In this document: positions 8,215-16,776 of the stretch, in pieces
Layout: each line of letters opens with the position of its first letter
Position numbering within the stretch: the first letter of the stretch is position 1
From: Poriferisodalis sp026713105
GTDB lineage: Bacteria > Actinomycetota > Acidimicrobiia > Acidimicrobiales > Poriferisodalaceae
Length of the DNA: 64,000 bases
Reading direction: 5' to 3'
NCBI GenBank assembly: GCA_965115995.1
Contig: OZ220472.1
Location: 248,001-312,000 of the forward strand
The notes under the pieces: generated by a model
Seen by the model: only the letters and a program-made list of their open reading frames with translations
Databases searched by the model: none
Told to the model about the DNA's origin: nothing
Translations under genes and position numbers: made by a program

Positions 8215-9308
8215 TGCCCGACGATCAAACGATGTCCAATGACGACACGCTCCTCGCCCATCTTGTGCCGAAACTGACATCTCAGGTCGAGGACGCGGCA
8301 ACTGATGCTCTCGCCTACGTACTCAACAAGTCCAAGCCGTGCCGCGACGCACTCGTCGAACTTCTGTCCGACGATGATTTCCGTCTCGACGACTTGCAGC
8401 GCGTTAGGACTCAGGCTGTCCGTGACGACAGGTCGCGACTCGATCTTGTCGGCTATGACGATGACGGTTCCCAACGGCTCATTATCGAGTCCAAATTCGG
8501 GGCGACGCTCCTTGAGGGACAAGCGAGTGGGTACCTGAGGCACCTCGAACGCGACAAGTCGGGTGTGCTGCTGTTCGTGGCTCCCGAGCACCGAAGGGCA
8601 ACCCTGTGGAGCGAGATTCGTGCTCAGATGCAAGACGACAATCAGCACCCGCCGCTCAGCAATGTTCGCGACGACGAGCGAATTCGGATTGCCCGCGTGG
8701 GCGACTCTGGCAAGCGTCTGGCTTTGACGACATGGACTTGCGTGCTTGACGAGCTAAGACGAGCCGCTTCTGACCTCACCTTGCAGTCGGAGATTGGGCA
8801 GTTGGCCAGTCTTGCAATCAGTCAGGGTGACCTGCGCTTCATGCCATTGCATCCTCAAGATCTCGGCGATTCGTTGCCCCGCAGGATTCTCGATTTCAGT
8901 CGCGTCATCAACGACGTCGTCGACGCACACGGAGTCCCGGATCGCTGGATGTCAGTTGACGGCTATCGAGCCGGCGGCGGCAGTTACGGATTCGGCCGCT
9001 ATTTCGCGTTCCTTGATGACGACGAGGAAACAGAAATCGCTTGGCCTTGGCTTGGCCTCAGCTATGAGCAGTGGGCCACCCAAGGCGGAGCACCCATCTG
9101 GTTACAGCTTGGGGGTGAGCCGCACATCGAATCAAGCGTGCTCAGGCGACAGCTCTCCCTTCCAGACGATTGGCACCTCGACGAGTCCCGGTACATCCCG
9201 ATCCGACTCAGAACCGGAGCGACGTACGACGACTTGCTTGCTGATGTAGTCAGCCAGGTGAAGGCGGTTCGCGACATCATCGCGTATGCCGTCGCCAATC
9301 AAGCCTGA
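8214..9308 (+). CDS. PD-(D/E)XK nuclease-like protein
   Basis: A 364-residue protein. Residues 72-94 carry a PD-(D/E)XK-type active site: D77 in RLDLVGYD, then after two strands E92-S-K94 in LIIESKFGA, followed by a helix with EGQASGYLRHL. This resembles restriction-like nuclease domains that use a DX(n)EXK triad. The C-terminal 230 residues are of unknown fold and rich in tryptophan and acidic residues. It is coupled to the upstream 146-residue protein. The pair could be a defence or DNA-processing cassette; that function is inferred from the nuclease core and the neighbouring toxin-antitoxin, not from a recognised system. Confidence 0.7.
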   Translation: MPDDQTMSNDDTLLAHLVPKLTSQVEDAATDALAYVLNKSKPCRDALVELLSDDDFRLDDLQRVRTQAVRDDRSRLDLVGYDDDGSQRLIIESKFGATLLEGQASGYLRHLERDKSGVLLFVAPEHRRATLWSEIRAQMQDDNQHPPLSNVRDDERIRIARVGDSGKRLALTTWTCVLDELRRAASDLTLQSEIGQLASLAISQGDLRFMPLHPQDLGDSLPRRILDFSRVINDVVDAHGVPDRWMSVDGYRAGGGSYGFGRYFAFLDDDEETEIAWPWLGLSYEQWATQGGAPIWLQLGGEPHIESSVLRRQLSLPDDWHLDESRYIPIRLRTGATYDDLLADVVSQVKAVRDIIAYAVANQA

Positions 9309-9352
9309 GCTGGGACCTGCGACGATTGTCCCCTTGGGCAAGGATGGGTGGC

Positions 9353-10135
9353 ATGAGTTTGTTGTCGTTTGAGCTGCCGTCGTTGGAGACGATTGAGCTG
9401 GAGCCTGATGGGGAGACGCTGCGGGTCTGGCTGAACCGGCCGGAGTCGCGCAATGCGCACAACCAGCTGATGATCCGCGAGGTGGGGGACGTGTTCCTGG
9501 CTCTGAACGGGCAGACGCAGTACCGGGTGGTGGTGCTCGGCGGGCGGGGGAAGTCGTTCTGTGCCGGCGCTGACCGCAAGGAGCAGCCCCCTGCCGCGGC
9601 CAACGACCGCGAGGCCCGCTACATCAACCAGCTCGGGCGGCGGGCGGCACGGGCCATCGAGGACTGCGAGGCCGTCACGATCGCACGGGTGCATGGCCAC
9701 GCAATCGGAGGCGGGTGCTGCTTCGCCACGAGTTGCGACTTTCGGGTCAGTGAGGCCAGCGCGCTCTGGTACGTGCCCGAGGTGGAACTGGGTGTGCCGC
9801 TGCCATGGGGTGCCACACCCCGGCTGATTGCCGAGATGGGCATGTCGCGCGCCCGCCAGTTCGTGATGACCAGCGAGCGCATCGACGGGCGCAAGGCTGC
9901 AGAGTGGGCGCTGGCACACGAAGTGTGCGATGGCGAAGGCGAACTCGACGCCGCCGTAGAACGCTGGGTGGCCCGCCTGCTTGATCTGCCGGCGCTGTCA
10001 GTACAGATGGCCAAACACCAGCTGCGCGGCTACGCCCAAATCACCCGGCTCGGCGACCTGTCCGAATTCGACGGCGACGCCTCGGCCCGATCGATCACCA
10101 GCGAGGACGCGCAAGCGCGCTTCGGCTCCTTCTAG
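9353..10135 (+). CDS. Enoyl-CoA hydratase/isomerase (crotonase family)
   Basis: A 260-residue crotonase-fold protein. The two oxyanion-hole segments are GKSFCAGADRKE and GHAIGGGCCFATSCDF, and the acidic residue region is PEVELGVPLPWG. It starts with MSLLSFEL at 9353; an upstream in-frame ATG at 9326 is less likely because it would reach into the spacer after the nuclease gene. Crotonases hydrate enoyl-CoA, isomerise double bonds or cleave C-C bonds, and which applies here cannot be read from sequence. Convergent with the carboxymuconolactone-decarboxylase-like gene. Confidence 0.83.
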   Translation: MSLLSFELPSLETIELEPDGETLRVWLNRPESRNAHNQLMIREVGDVFLALNGQTQYRVVVLGGRGKSFCAGADRKEQPPAAANDREARYINQLGRRAARAIEDCEAVTIARVHGHAIGGGCCFATSCDFRVSEASALWYVPEVELGVPLPWGATPRLIAEMGMSRARQFVMTSERIDGRKAAEWALAHEVCDGEGELDAAVERWVARLLDLPALSVQMAKHQLRGYAQITRLGDLSEFDGDASARSITSEDAQARFGSF

Positions 10136-10160
10136 CTGCGGGCGTCGAACTCGTCGCAGC
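10135..10160. terminator. Possible short terminator hairpin between convergent genes
   Basis: GCTGCG at 10135-10140 pairs with CGCAGC at 10155-10160, in the 26-bp spacer between two convergent genes. There is no U-tract. A near-identical direct repeat of the left part (TAGCTGCGGGCGTCGA versus TAGCTGCGAGCATCGA) begins again at 10163, inside the end of the facing gene. Confidence 0.3.
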
Positions 10161-10161
10161 G

Positions 10162-10992
10162 TTAGCTGCGAGCATCGATCTTTGTGAAGGCCTTCTTCAT
10201 CGCTTGGTAGCCCTCGACCGCACGGGGGATGCCGCCGTAGATGGTCATCTGCACCATGATTTCTTCGATCTCAGTGCGCGTCAGGCCGTGGTTGAGGCCA
10301 GCCGGCACATGGAACGCCAGCTCGTCGGTTCGGCTCAGCACGGTCAGGATCGATATGACGACGATGCTGCGATCGCGCCGCGACAGTTCCTCTCGCGACC
10401 AGAGGTCTCCGAACGCCCAGTGATAGGCGATGCGTCCGACTTCGCCGAGATGTTCCACGAGACGCGCCATGTCTTGGGTGGGATCGGTTGATGCGCGGCC
10501 TGCCGTGAGGGTGCCGCGCACCTCCGCAGCGCGTCGCTCCCGCTCGTCGTCGTCGAGTTCAGCGGCGCCCGAACGCTCTGGCAGCCGCTCGACCCCGTCG
10601 CGCGTCCGGAACCGGTCGTCGACCACTCGCGACGCCGCCATGGCCATCGGGAAGCCCGCGTAGGCGGCCACCTGGATCAGGATCTCCTCGATCTCGGTGC
10701 GCGTCAGCCCGTGGTTCAACCCGACGTCGGTGTGCAGCGAGAGTTCCTCGCTCGAGCCGATCGTGGCAAGAACGGTGATGACGATAAGGCTGCGGTCGCG
10801 GCGCGACAGCTCGTCCCGAGACCACACGTCGCCCATGACGACGTCGAAGGCAAACGTGCCCAAGGCGCCGTGACGCTTGGCCATCGCCCGCTGAGCTCGC
10901 TCCGCGTCGAACTCGCCGTTGGTGAAGCGCTCGAACACCTCGAGTGCGGCAGCGCGCCGTTCGGCGTGCGTGCGTGATCCCGTCGTCGTCAT
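10162..10992 (-). CDS. Tandem-domain carboxymuconolactone decarboxylase family protein
   Basis: A 276-residue protein made of two copies of the CMD/AhpD-like domain. Each copy contains ELSRRDRS followed by a hydrophobic helix, a GLNHGLTRTEIEE motif and an I-x-VQ segment; copies are centred near residues 70 and 215. The internal similarity is very high, so this is an intragenic duplication. There is no AhpD-type CxxC, so a PcaC-like lactone decarboxylase role is more likely than a peroxidase-linked one. The start at 10992 has AAGGAG six bases upstream. The frame runs open to 11433, but that part overlaps the next gene and looks non-coding. Confidence 0.82.
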   Translation of the reverse strand: MTTTGSRTHAERRAAALEVFERFTNGEFDAERAQRAMAKRHGALGTFAFDVVMGDVWSRDELSRRDRSLIVITVLATIGSSEELSLHTDVGLNHGLTRTEIEEILIQVAAYAGFPMAMAASRVVDDRFRTRDGVERLPERSGAAELDDDERERRAAEVRGTLTAGRASTDPTQDMARLVEHLGEVGRIAYHWAFGDLWSREELSRRDRSIVVISILTVLSRTDELAFHVPAGLNHGLTRTEIEEIMVQMTIYGGIPRAVEGYQAMKKAFTKIDARS

Positions 10993-11128
10993 CGTCATCT
11001 CCTTGCGCCAGATCGTCAGATCATCCATGTACCAGCGCAGGTCATCATCGCCGCGATCGCGCTGGTCGTGCCCGGCTTGCAGGCGTGGCGCAATTGGCCC
11101 GTCGTTCCAAACGGGCCCGAGACGGGGG

Positions 11129-11893
11129 CTACAGCTCGCCGGGCTCTCTGCCGGGAAGGTACGTGACCGGCAGTCGCGTGAGGCGGCGCACCCGCGACGG
11201 CAGGTCGGCTCCCACCAGCCGCGACGCCCCGGCGGGCAGAGTCGACAGGATGATGCCGTCGAAGCTGGCACGCGACAGCACCGCCTGGATCGCCCGCAGC
11301 GGATCAGGGTCACCGAGCTCGCCGCTTGCCGCGTATGACGCCGCCGCGATCTTCGCGAGCTGTGCGTCGAGCCGCTTTTGAGCTTGCTCCATGCCCAGCG
11401 TGTCAGGCCCCAAGTAGTCCGCAGCCGGCACATGCTCAGAGGGGATTCCCGTCACCGGATCGGCTGCCAGCATCGACAGTCGCCGGGCCCGGGCGTAACT
11501 CTTCGAATGGGTCATCGGCACCAGCAGGTGGAATTCACACGGGCCGTGGGAGTTCAGCCGGTCGATCTCGGCGACGACCTCACCGGTTCCCAAGGTCTGG
11601 TTCGCGACGATGAGCCAACGCGTGACTTCTACATCGGGTGCACCCGGTGTCAGGCCAGGCCGCATCCGGTCGACGCGGAACGCCACACGCAGCTTGATGC
11701 GGTAGAGGGCGATCTCGCCCTCCACAATCATCACGTCGCGCTCCTCGACGTGCGCCACCGACAAGTCCCGGATCGTCTTGGTTGCTTCAGCAACACCTCG
11801 ACGTGCCGCGTCCTCCCAAGAAATCCGGCTTGCCGCGACCAGCACGATGACTTTCTCGACAGCGTTGCGGTTGCGCTGAGGTGATTCGTTCAA
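11129..11893 (-). CDS. Dodecin-domain protein with C-terminal unknown domain
   Basis: The frame is open from an ATG at 12085, but its first 64 residues are low-complexity and overlap the leader of the divergent dodecin gene. A TTG at 11893 (giving about 254 residues) is the better start, though uncertain. The N-terminal 70 residues (VEKVIVLVAASRISWEDAA, then VAEATKTIRDLS) are clearly homologous to dodecin, including the following strand pair. The remaining 170 residues contain RWLIVANQTLG, HLLVPMTHS and, at the end, DGIILSTLPAGASRL with a basic tail. This is a universal-stress-like alpha/beta layout as described for some actinobacterial stress proteins. It could bind a flavin or nucleotide. 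Divergent from the short dodecin. Confidence 0.65.
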   Translation of the reverse strand: MNESPQRNRNAVEKVIVLVAASRISWEDAARRGVAEATKTIRDLSVAHVEERDVMIVEGEIALYRIKLRVAFRVDRMRPGLTPGAPDVEVTRWLIVANQTLGTGEVVAEIDRLNSHGPCEFHLLVPMTHSKSYARARRLSMLAADPVTGIPSEHVPAADYLGPDTLGMEQAQKRLDAQLAKIAAASYAASGELGDPDPLRAIQAVLSRASFDGIILSTLPAGASRLVGADLPSRVRRLTRLPVTYLPGREPGEL

Positions 11894-12095
11894 GATCTGG
11901 ACCTGTTCGGTGTGCGGTTCGTTCCTGCGAGCGGGAAGCGGTGTGCTCCGGTGGGGCAGACTGTAGGGCACACCGCGTTCGTGCGGCACACTGCGCGCCG
12001 GCGGGCGAGCAGAATCGGCAGTGGCGTCCTGCGGCGCCGGACTCGACTGCCCAGCGATGGGTCGGGACGGAATGTCGGACCCCAAGGAGAAACCA

Positions 12096-12305
12096 ATGAG
12101 CAGCGTCTACAACGTGATCGAGCTGATCGGTACGAGCGACGAGTCATGGGAGAAAGCAACGCAGAATGCGATCACCGAAGCCTCCAAGACCCTGCGAGAT
12201 CTCCGGGTCGCCGAGGTGGTCGAGCAGGACGTGGTGATCGAGGCAGGCGCGATTTCAGCCTTTCGCACCAAGGTCCGGCTGTCGTTCAAGCACGAGTCGC
12301 CTTGA
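12096..12305 (+). CDS. Dodecin (flavin-binding/storage protein)
   Basis: A 69-residue protein of exactly the dodecin length. It begins MSSVYNVIELIGTS, with the SWEKATQNAITEASKTL helix and a FRTKVRLSFK final strand. Dodecins assemble into dodecameric shells that bind FMN/FAD (or riboflavin degradation products) and are thought to buffer free flavin. The ATG at 12096 follows AAGGAGA. The divergent neighbour encodes a dodecin fused to another domain, so the two may co-assemble or share regulation. The many flavin enzymes nearby fit a flavin-buffering role. Confidence 0.92.
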   Translation: MSSVYNVIELIGTSDESWEKATQNAITEASKTLRDLRVAEVVEQDVVIEAGAISAFRTKVRLSFKHESP

Positions 12306-12405
12306 GCCGCACGGGTTCGCCCACGTCCGGCCACCAGCGCAGCCATAGCGGCGCGCGCGGTACCGGCGCGACCACAGGTCGCGTCGTCCGACGCTGCGCG
12401 CTTCG

Positions 12406-14838
12406 ATGATCGCGCGCGGTCTCGACGGCATCCGTGTCGTCGAGCTGGGACAGATGGTGGCGGCTCCGTGGACGGCCAAGCTGCTTGCCGACCTCGGCGC
12501 CGATGTCATCAAGGTCGAGCCACCGCACGGCGATGCCGCACGCCGCCGTGGTCCGTTCCCTGCGAGCACGACAGGTGGGGATGAGTCTGCCCCCGACCAG
12601 ATGGGCGGCCTGTTCGCTGCCATCAACACCAACAAGCGCAGCGTCAAGGCTGATCTCGATGATCCCGCCGGCCGCTCCACGTTGCACGAATTGCTCGCCG
12701 ACGCGGACTTGTTCGTGCATGACCTTGTACCCCAGTTCGCGACAGAGCATGGCTTGGTGTCTGAGTCGCTGCGGGCGCAGCATCCGTCGCTCGTGACGAT
12801 GTCGATCACGCCATTCGGGCAGACCGGTCCGTACGCGAATTGGCGAGCCACCGAACTGCAGGTCGTTCACGGCGGCGGCTGGGGCTGGCTCACCCCCGGC
12901 TGCGTGGAGGACCCCGAGCTGCCCCCGCTGAAGCCGCACGGCCACCAAGCCGCGTTCCAGTCCGGCTTCGCTGCAGCGTGCGCGTCGCTCGCCGCGGTCG
13001 ACCGGGCACAGCGCACCGGTCACGGCGAGCACATCGATTTCGCCCAGATGTCCTACGTGGTCGGGATGCTGGAAGCGGCCTTCATCAGCTGGTCCTACCG
13101 GGGCGAGAACCCCAGCCGTCTGGGTGCTCGCATCCTCAACCCGTGGGGAATCTTCCCGACCAGCGACGGGCACATCTTCCTGGTGTGCGTCGAAGCCGAC
13201 CAGTGGGAACGCCTGAAGGACTTCATGGGACGGCCGGAGTGGGCCGACATGGACATCTTCGCCACGCTCGAGGGCCGATTCGAGAACGAGGACCTTCTGC
13301 GCATGTGGCTCGGCGAGTGGATCGCTGCCCAGCCGGTGATGGAGCTGTTCCATCGGGGTCAGGCAGAGCGGCTGGCATTCGCGCCGGTGAACACCGTCGC
13401 GCAGATGGCTGCCGACGAACATCTGGCTGCCCGCGACTTCCTCGTCACCTACGACCAGCCAGGACTGGGCGACATCACCGTGCCCGGCGCGCCGTCACGG
13501 CTCACGAATTCATGGTGGTCCATCCGTCGACCGGCGCCCGCTCTGGGTGAGCACAACGGCGCGGGCTTCGAGGGTGCAGCCACATCAGCACACGCGACGC
13601 CAGCTACCGCAGCGCCCTCGGTGACGCCGCCGGATCGCCCGCTCGACGGCGTCACGGTGGCCGATTTCACATGGGTCTGGGCGGGCCCGTACTGCACGCT
13701 GCACCTGGCGCACCTTGGCGCGACGGTGATCAAGGTGGAGTCGTCGGCCCGACCCGACCTGGGCCGCCGCCTGCCGACACAATCGGGCCGTCACAACTCG
13801 ACGCTCGACACCAACGGCTACTTCAACCAGTACGGCCAAGCCAAGCAGAGCATCAGCATCGACCTGGGCACATCACAGGGCCGAGCACTGGCGAAGCGGT
13901 TGGCACTGTCGTGCGACCTGGTGGTGTCCAACTACGCCACCGGTGTCATGGACGAGTGGGGTCTCGGCTATGAGGCGCTGGCCGCGGAGCGTCCCGACGT
14001 GATCGTGGGCGCCATCAGCGGGTACGGCCAGCACGGGCCCTACCGCTCCTACATGGGCTACGGGCCCACCACGGGGCCGCTGTCGGGCTTGGCGTCGATG
14101 ACCGGCTACCCCGGTGCGGATGCAGACGAGCTCGGCGTGTCGCTGGGCGACCCCGCGGCGGGGATCGCTACGGCCTATGCGCTGGTTGCCGCGCTGGTGG
14201 CGCGCCGACGCACCGGCGAGGGCCAGTTCATCGACACGTCCATGTGGGAGGCCACCACGGCGTGCACCGCCGAGGGCTGGATGGAATGGGTGCTTAGCGG
14301 CACCCAACCCGCTCCGACGGGCAACCTCGACCCCCTGTGGTCTCCGCACAACCTGTACCGCTGCGCCGGCAACGACGACTGGGTTGCCATCTGCTGCGTC
14401 ACCGAGACCGAGTGGGCTGCGCTGGCGAGGGTCAGCGGCATCGACCCCGCCGATGAGCGGTTCGCGGCGGCCGCCGATCGCAAGGCCAACGAGACCGAGC
14501 TGGACAAGCTCCTCGGTGCGTGGACCCGCGAGCGCGACCAGTGGGACGTCACCGAGCTGCTGCAGGCGGCCGGCGTGCCCGCATTTCCGTCGCTCAGCTC
14601 CCGCTCGCTCGAAGCGAACCCGCACTTGGCGGACCGTGGGCTGATCGAGCGCCTGGATCACCCCGTGGTGGGCCAGATGAGCCACGTTGGCATCCCATGG
14701 CTCCTGACCGAGGGCACCAACGGCGTGCGAGCGCCGGCTCCCACGCTGGGCCAGCACTCACACCAAGTGCTCACCGAGGTCTTGGGACTCAGCAGCGACG
14801 AGATCGCGGCGCTCGAGCAAGCCGGCGCCCTGCGCTGA
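12406..14838 (+). CDS. Tandem family III CoA-transferase (two CaiB/BaiF domains)
   Basis: An 810-residue chain with two full family III CoA-transferase domains. Domain 1 starts at GLDGIRVVELGQMVAAPW and domain 2 near residue 410 with PLDGVTVADFTWVWAGP. Both keep the active-site aspartate: D211 in HIDFAQMS and D610 in FIDTSMWEA. Single-domain members act as interlaced dimers; here the dimer is presumably pre-fused. The family moves CoA between carboxylic acids or racemises acyl-CoAs via an aspartyl-CoA thioester. A proline/alanine-rich linker joins the halves. A similar double protein lies at 27296-30076 on the other strand. Substrate unknown. Confidence 0.9.
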   Translation: MIARGLDGIRVVELGQMVAAPWTAKLLADLGADVIKVEPPHGDAARRRGPFPASTTGGDESAPDQMGGLFAAINTNKRSVKADLDDPAGRSTLHELLADADLFVHDLVPQFATEHGLVSESLRAQHPSLVTMSITPFGQTGPYANWRATELQVVHGGGWGWLTPGCVEDPELPPLKPHGHQAAFQSGFAAACASLAAVDRAQRTGHGEHIDFAQMSYVVGMLEAAFISWSYRGENPSRLGARILNPWGIFPTSDGHIFLVCVEADQWERLKDFMGRPEWADMDIFATLEGRFENEDLLRMWLGEWIAAQPVMELFHRGQAERLAFAPVNTVAQMAADEHLAARDFLVTYDQPGLGDITVPGAPSRLTNSWWSIRRPAPALGEHNGAGFEGAATSAHATPATAAPSVTPPDRPLDGVTVADFTWVWAGPYCTLHLAHLGATVIKVESSARPDLGRRLPTQSGRHNSTLDTNGYFNQYGQAKQSISIDLGTSQGRALAKRLALSCDLVVSNYATGVMDEWGLGYEALAAERPDVIVGAISGYGQHGPYRSYMGYGPTTGPLSGLASMTGYPGADADELGVSLGDPAAGIATAYALVAALVARRRTGEGQFIDTSMWEATTACTAEGWMEWVLSGTQPAPTGNLDPLWSPHNLYRCAGNDDWVAICCVTETEWAALARVSGIDPADERFAAAADRKANETELDKLLGAWTRERDQWDVTELLQAAGVPAFPSLSSRSLEANPHLADRGLIERLDHPVVGQMSHVGIPWLLTEGTNGVRAPAPTLGQHSHQVLTEVLGLSSDEIAALEQAGALR

Positions 14839-14843
14839 GCGCC

Positions 14844-15641
14844 CTACGCAGGCCAGTCGGCGAGGGCGACCAGGTCAAAAACGGCGCCGGCGGGGTCGGC
14901 CACGGTCGCAGCACGGCCCGGTCCGAAGTCGAACGGCGGCACGATCACGTTGCCCCCGTTGGTCGCTGCGGTGGCGCATGCGGCATCCAAATCTGCCACG
15001 CCGAGTGAAATACGCCAGTGCGGTGGCACGCCCGCAGGCAGCGGTGCCATCGAGGTGCTGGCAACCGGCGCTCCGTCCAGTGTGAACAACACAGGTCCGT
15101 CGGGTGCCTCGTCCATCGTGCCGGCTTGCCAGCCGAACAGCTCGCAGTAGAAGGCCGCTGCGGCGGCGTCGTCGTGTGTCGCGACCTCGGCCCAGGTCAA
15201 CGCACCAGGAGCGTTGACGATTCCCGCGCCGATCGCGGTGATCGGCGTCCACGTACAGAAAACCGCGCCCGTCGGGTCAGCGGCAATGACCATGCGACCG
15301 GCGGCGTTCGGCCCCGGCTCGGGCACGTCGAAGGCGGGTCGCATGACCGCTCCTCCGGCTGCAGCAACCTGGCCGGCGAACTCGTCGGCATCGTCCACGG
15401 TGATGTAGACGTTCCAGCACGACGGGACGCCTTCGCTGAGCATTTCGGGGGGTATGTCGAACATCCCGGCGGCCGGGCGCCCGTCCACGACAGCCATGAC
15501 ATAGTTGATCTCGCCGGTGGGGTCGCGCTCGTAGTCCCAGCCGAGCACAGCGGCGTAGAAGTCGAGCGCGCCCTCGACATCGGTTGTGGCCAAGTCGATC
15601 CACGAGGGTGTCCCGGCCCGATGGCTCTCTCGGACAGGCAT
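14844..15641 (-). CDS. VOC-family protein with two glyoxalase-like domains
   Basis: A 265-residue protein with two vicinal-oxygen-chelate modules. Module 1 starts with PSWIDLATTDVEGALDFYAAVLGW; module 2 starts near residue 140 with LTWAEVATHDDAAAAAFYCELFGW. Each ends with a DPTGAVF/DPAGAVF strand typical of the fold. Such tandem proteins form one metal site per pair and include glyoxalase- and dioxygenase-like enzymes as well as binding proteins. The start at 15641 gives MPVRESH. It ends five bases from the convergent CoA-transferase stop. Confidence 0.85.
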   Translation of the reverse strand: MPVRESHRAGTPSWIDLATTDVEGALDFYAAVLGWDYERDPTGEINYVMAVVDGRPAAGMFDIPPEMLSEGVPSCWNVYITVDDADEFAGQVAAAGGAVMRPAFDVPEPGPNAAGRMVIAADPTGAVFCTWTPITAIGAGIVNAPGALTWAEVATHDDAAAAAFYCELFGWQAGTMDEAPDGPVLFTLDGAPVASTSMAPLPAGVPPHWRISLGVADLDAACATAATNGGNVIVPPFDFGPGRAATVADPAGAVFDLVALADWPA

Positions 15642-15664
15642 GTTGACGCCTCTTTCGTTGGTGA

Positions 15665-16648
15665 TTACTGCGTGGGCGCGAGCGCACGGCGCATGGCGAT
15701 GGCAGTGAGTTCTTGGGCTTCGTGTGCTTGATCCAAGAAACGGGTCATGCCGAAGAAGCCGTGGAATTGGCCGGGGTATTCGATGAGCGTCGTGGGCACC
15801 TTCGCGTCGGCGAGCTTCTGCGCGTACTCGACGCCTTCGTCGCGCAGCGGGTCGTGGCCGGCCACGATGACGAACGCAGGCGCTGCCCCAGACGGGTCGT
15901 CGACCGCGAGCGGGGCGGCATAGGGGTTCGTGCGTTCCGACGGCGGGCAGTAGTGATCGTCGAACCACGCCATCGTGTCGCGAGTCAGCAGGTAGCCCTC
16001 GGCGTTGGCAATCATCGAATGGGTGTCCCGGTCGAAGTCGGTGACCGGGTAGATGAGCACCTGCAGGGCCGGCTGGCCGCAGGCCTCGCCGTTCGCAGCG
16101 CCGTCGCAGCACATCAGCGCCACGGCTGCCGCCAGGTTGCCGCCGGCACTGTCGCCGCCGATCGCCACCCGTGCTGGGTCGATGCCCAACTCCGCCGCGT
16201 TGTCGATTGCCCACTGAGTGGCAGCGCAGCAGTCATCCGATGCCGCCGGGAACGGGTGCTCAGGTGCGAGGCGGTAATCCACCGACACGGTCACCACGCC
16301 GGCCAGCATCGTGAGGGCGCGGCAGATGCGGTCGTGGGTCTCGATGCTGCCGACGACCCAGCCGCCGCCGTGGAAGTACACGAGGCAGCCGAGCGTCCCG
16401 TCGTCGGAAGCAGTCGCCGCACCGTCGCCGGGACGGTAGATCCGCACATCGATGTCGTTGCTGTCGGGGCCAGCGATCGTCCGGTCTTCGGTGCCGGCAA
16501 CGTCGACGAGGTCCCCGGAGGGGGGCATCTCCTCGAATCCCTGGCGGGCACGCTCATGACCGACCTGTTCGAAGGTCGGCCGGCCCAAGGCGTTGAGTTG
16601 GTCGATGACAGCAGATGCTTCGGCTTCGAGAGTCACGGCGGCGAGCAT
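15665..16648 (-). CDS. Alpha/beta hydrolase, hormone-sensitive-lipase (esterase) family
   Basis: A 327-residue esterase. It has the HSL-family oxyanion motif HGGGWVVG, the nucleophile elbow GDSAGG, the acid in DPLRDEG and the catalytic histidine in FHGF near the C-terminus. YRLAPEHPFPAA is diagnostic of this family. It should hydrolyse acyl or carboxyl esters of small substrates. It is immediately upstream (23 bp) of the VOC gene on the same strand, so the two likely form an operon. Divergent from the D-aminoacylase-like gene. Confidence 0.88.
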   Translation of the reverse strand: MLAAVTLEAEASAVIDQLNALGRPTFEQVGHERARQGFEEMPPSGDLVDVAGTEDRTIAGPDSNDIDVRIYRPGDGAATASDDGTLGCLVYFHGGGWVVGSIETHDRICRALTMLAGVVTVSVDYRLAPEHPFPAASDDCCAATQWAIDNAAELGIDPARVAIGGDSAGGNLAAAVALMCCDGAANGEACGQPALQVLIYPVTDFDRDTHSMIANAEGYLLTRDTMAWFDDHYCPPSERTNPYAAPLAVDDPSGAAPAFVIVAGHDPLRDEGVEYAQKLADAKVPTTLIEYPGQFHGFFGMTRFLDQAHEAQELTAIAMRRALAPTQ

Positions 16649-16776
16649 AAGAGGCTGCGTCGAAGGGTGCAGCAGACACCGGAATGCCAGGTCCGTCGGA
16701 AACGCCAGTGCCCGCTGCCGTACGCTGAGTCCGGCACGACGGCTCGACCTGACGGCCGAAACAATGGGGGCACGAC

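Noticed and set aside
10993..11433. Extended N-terminus of the CMD-family gene
   Set aside because: The extension overlaps the dodecin-fusion gene in another frame, and a strong ribosome site sits before 10992.
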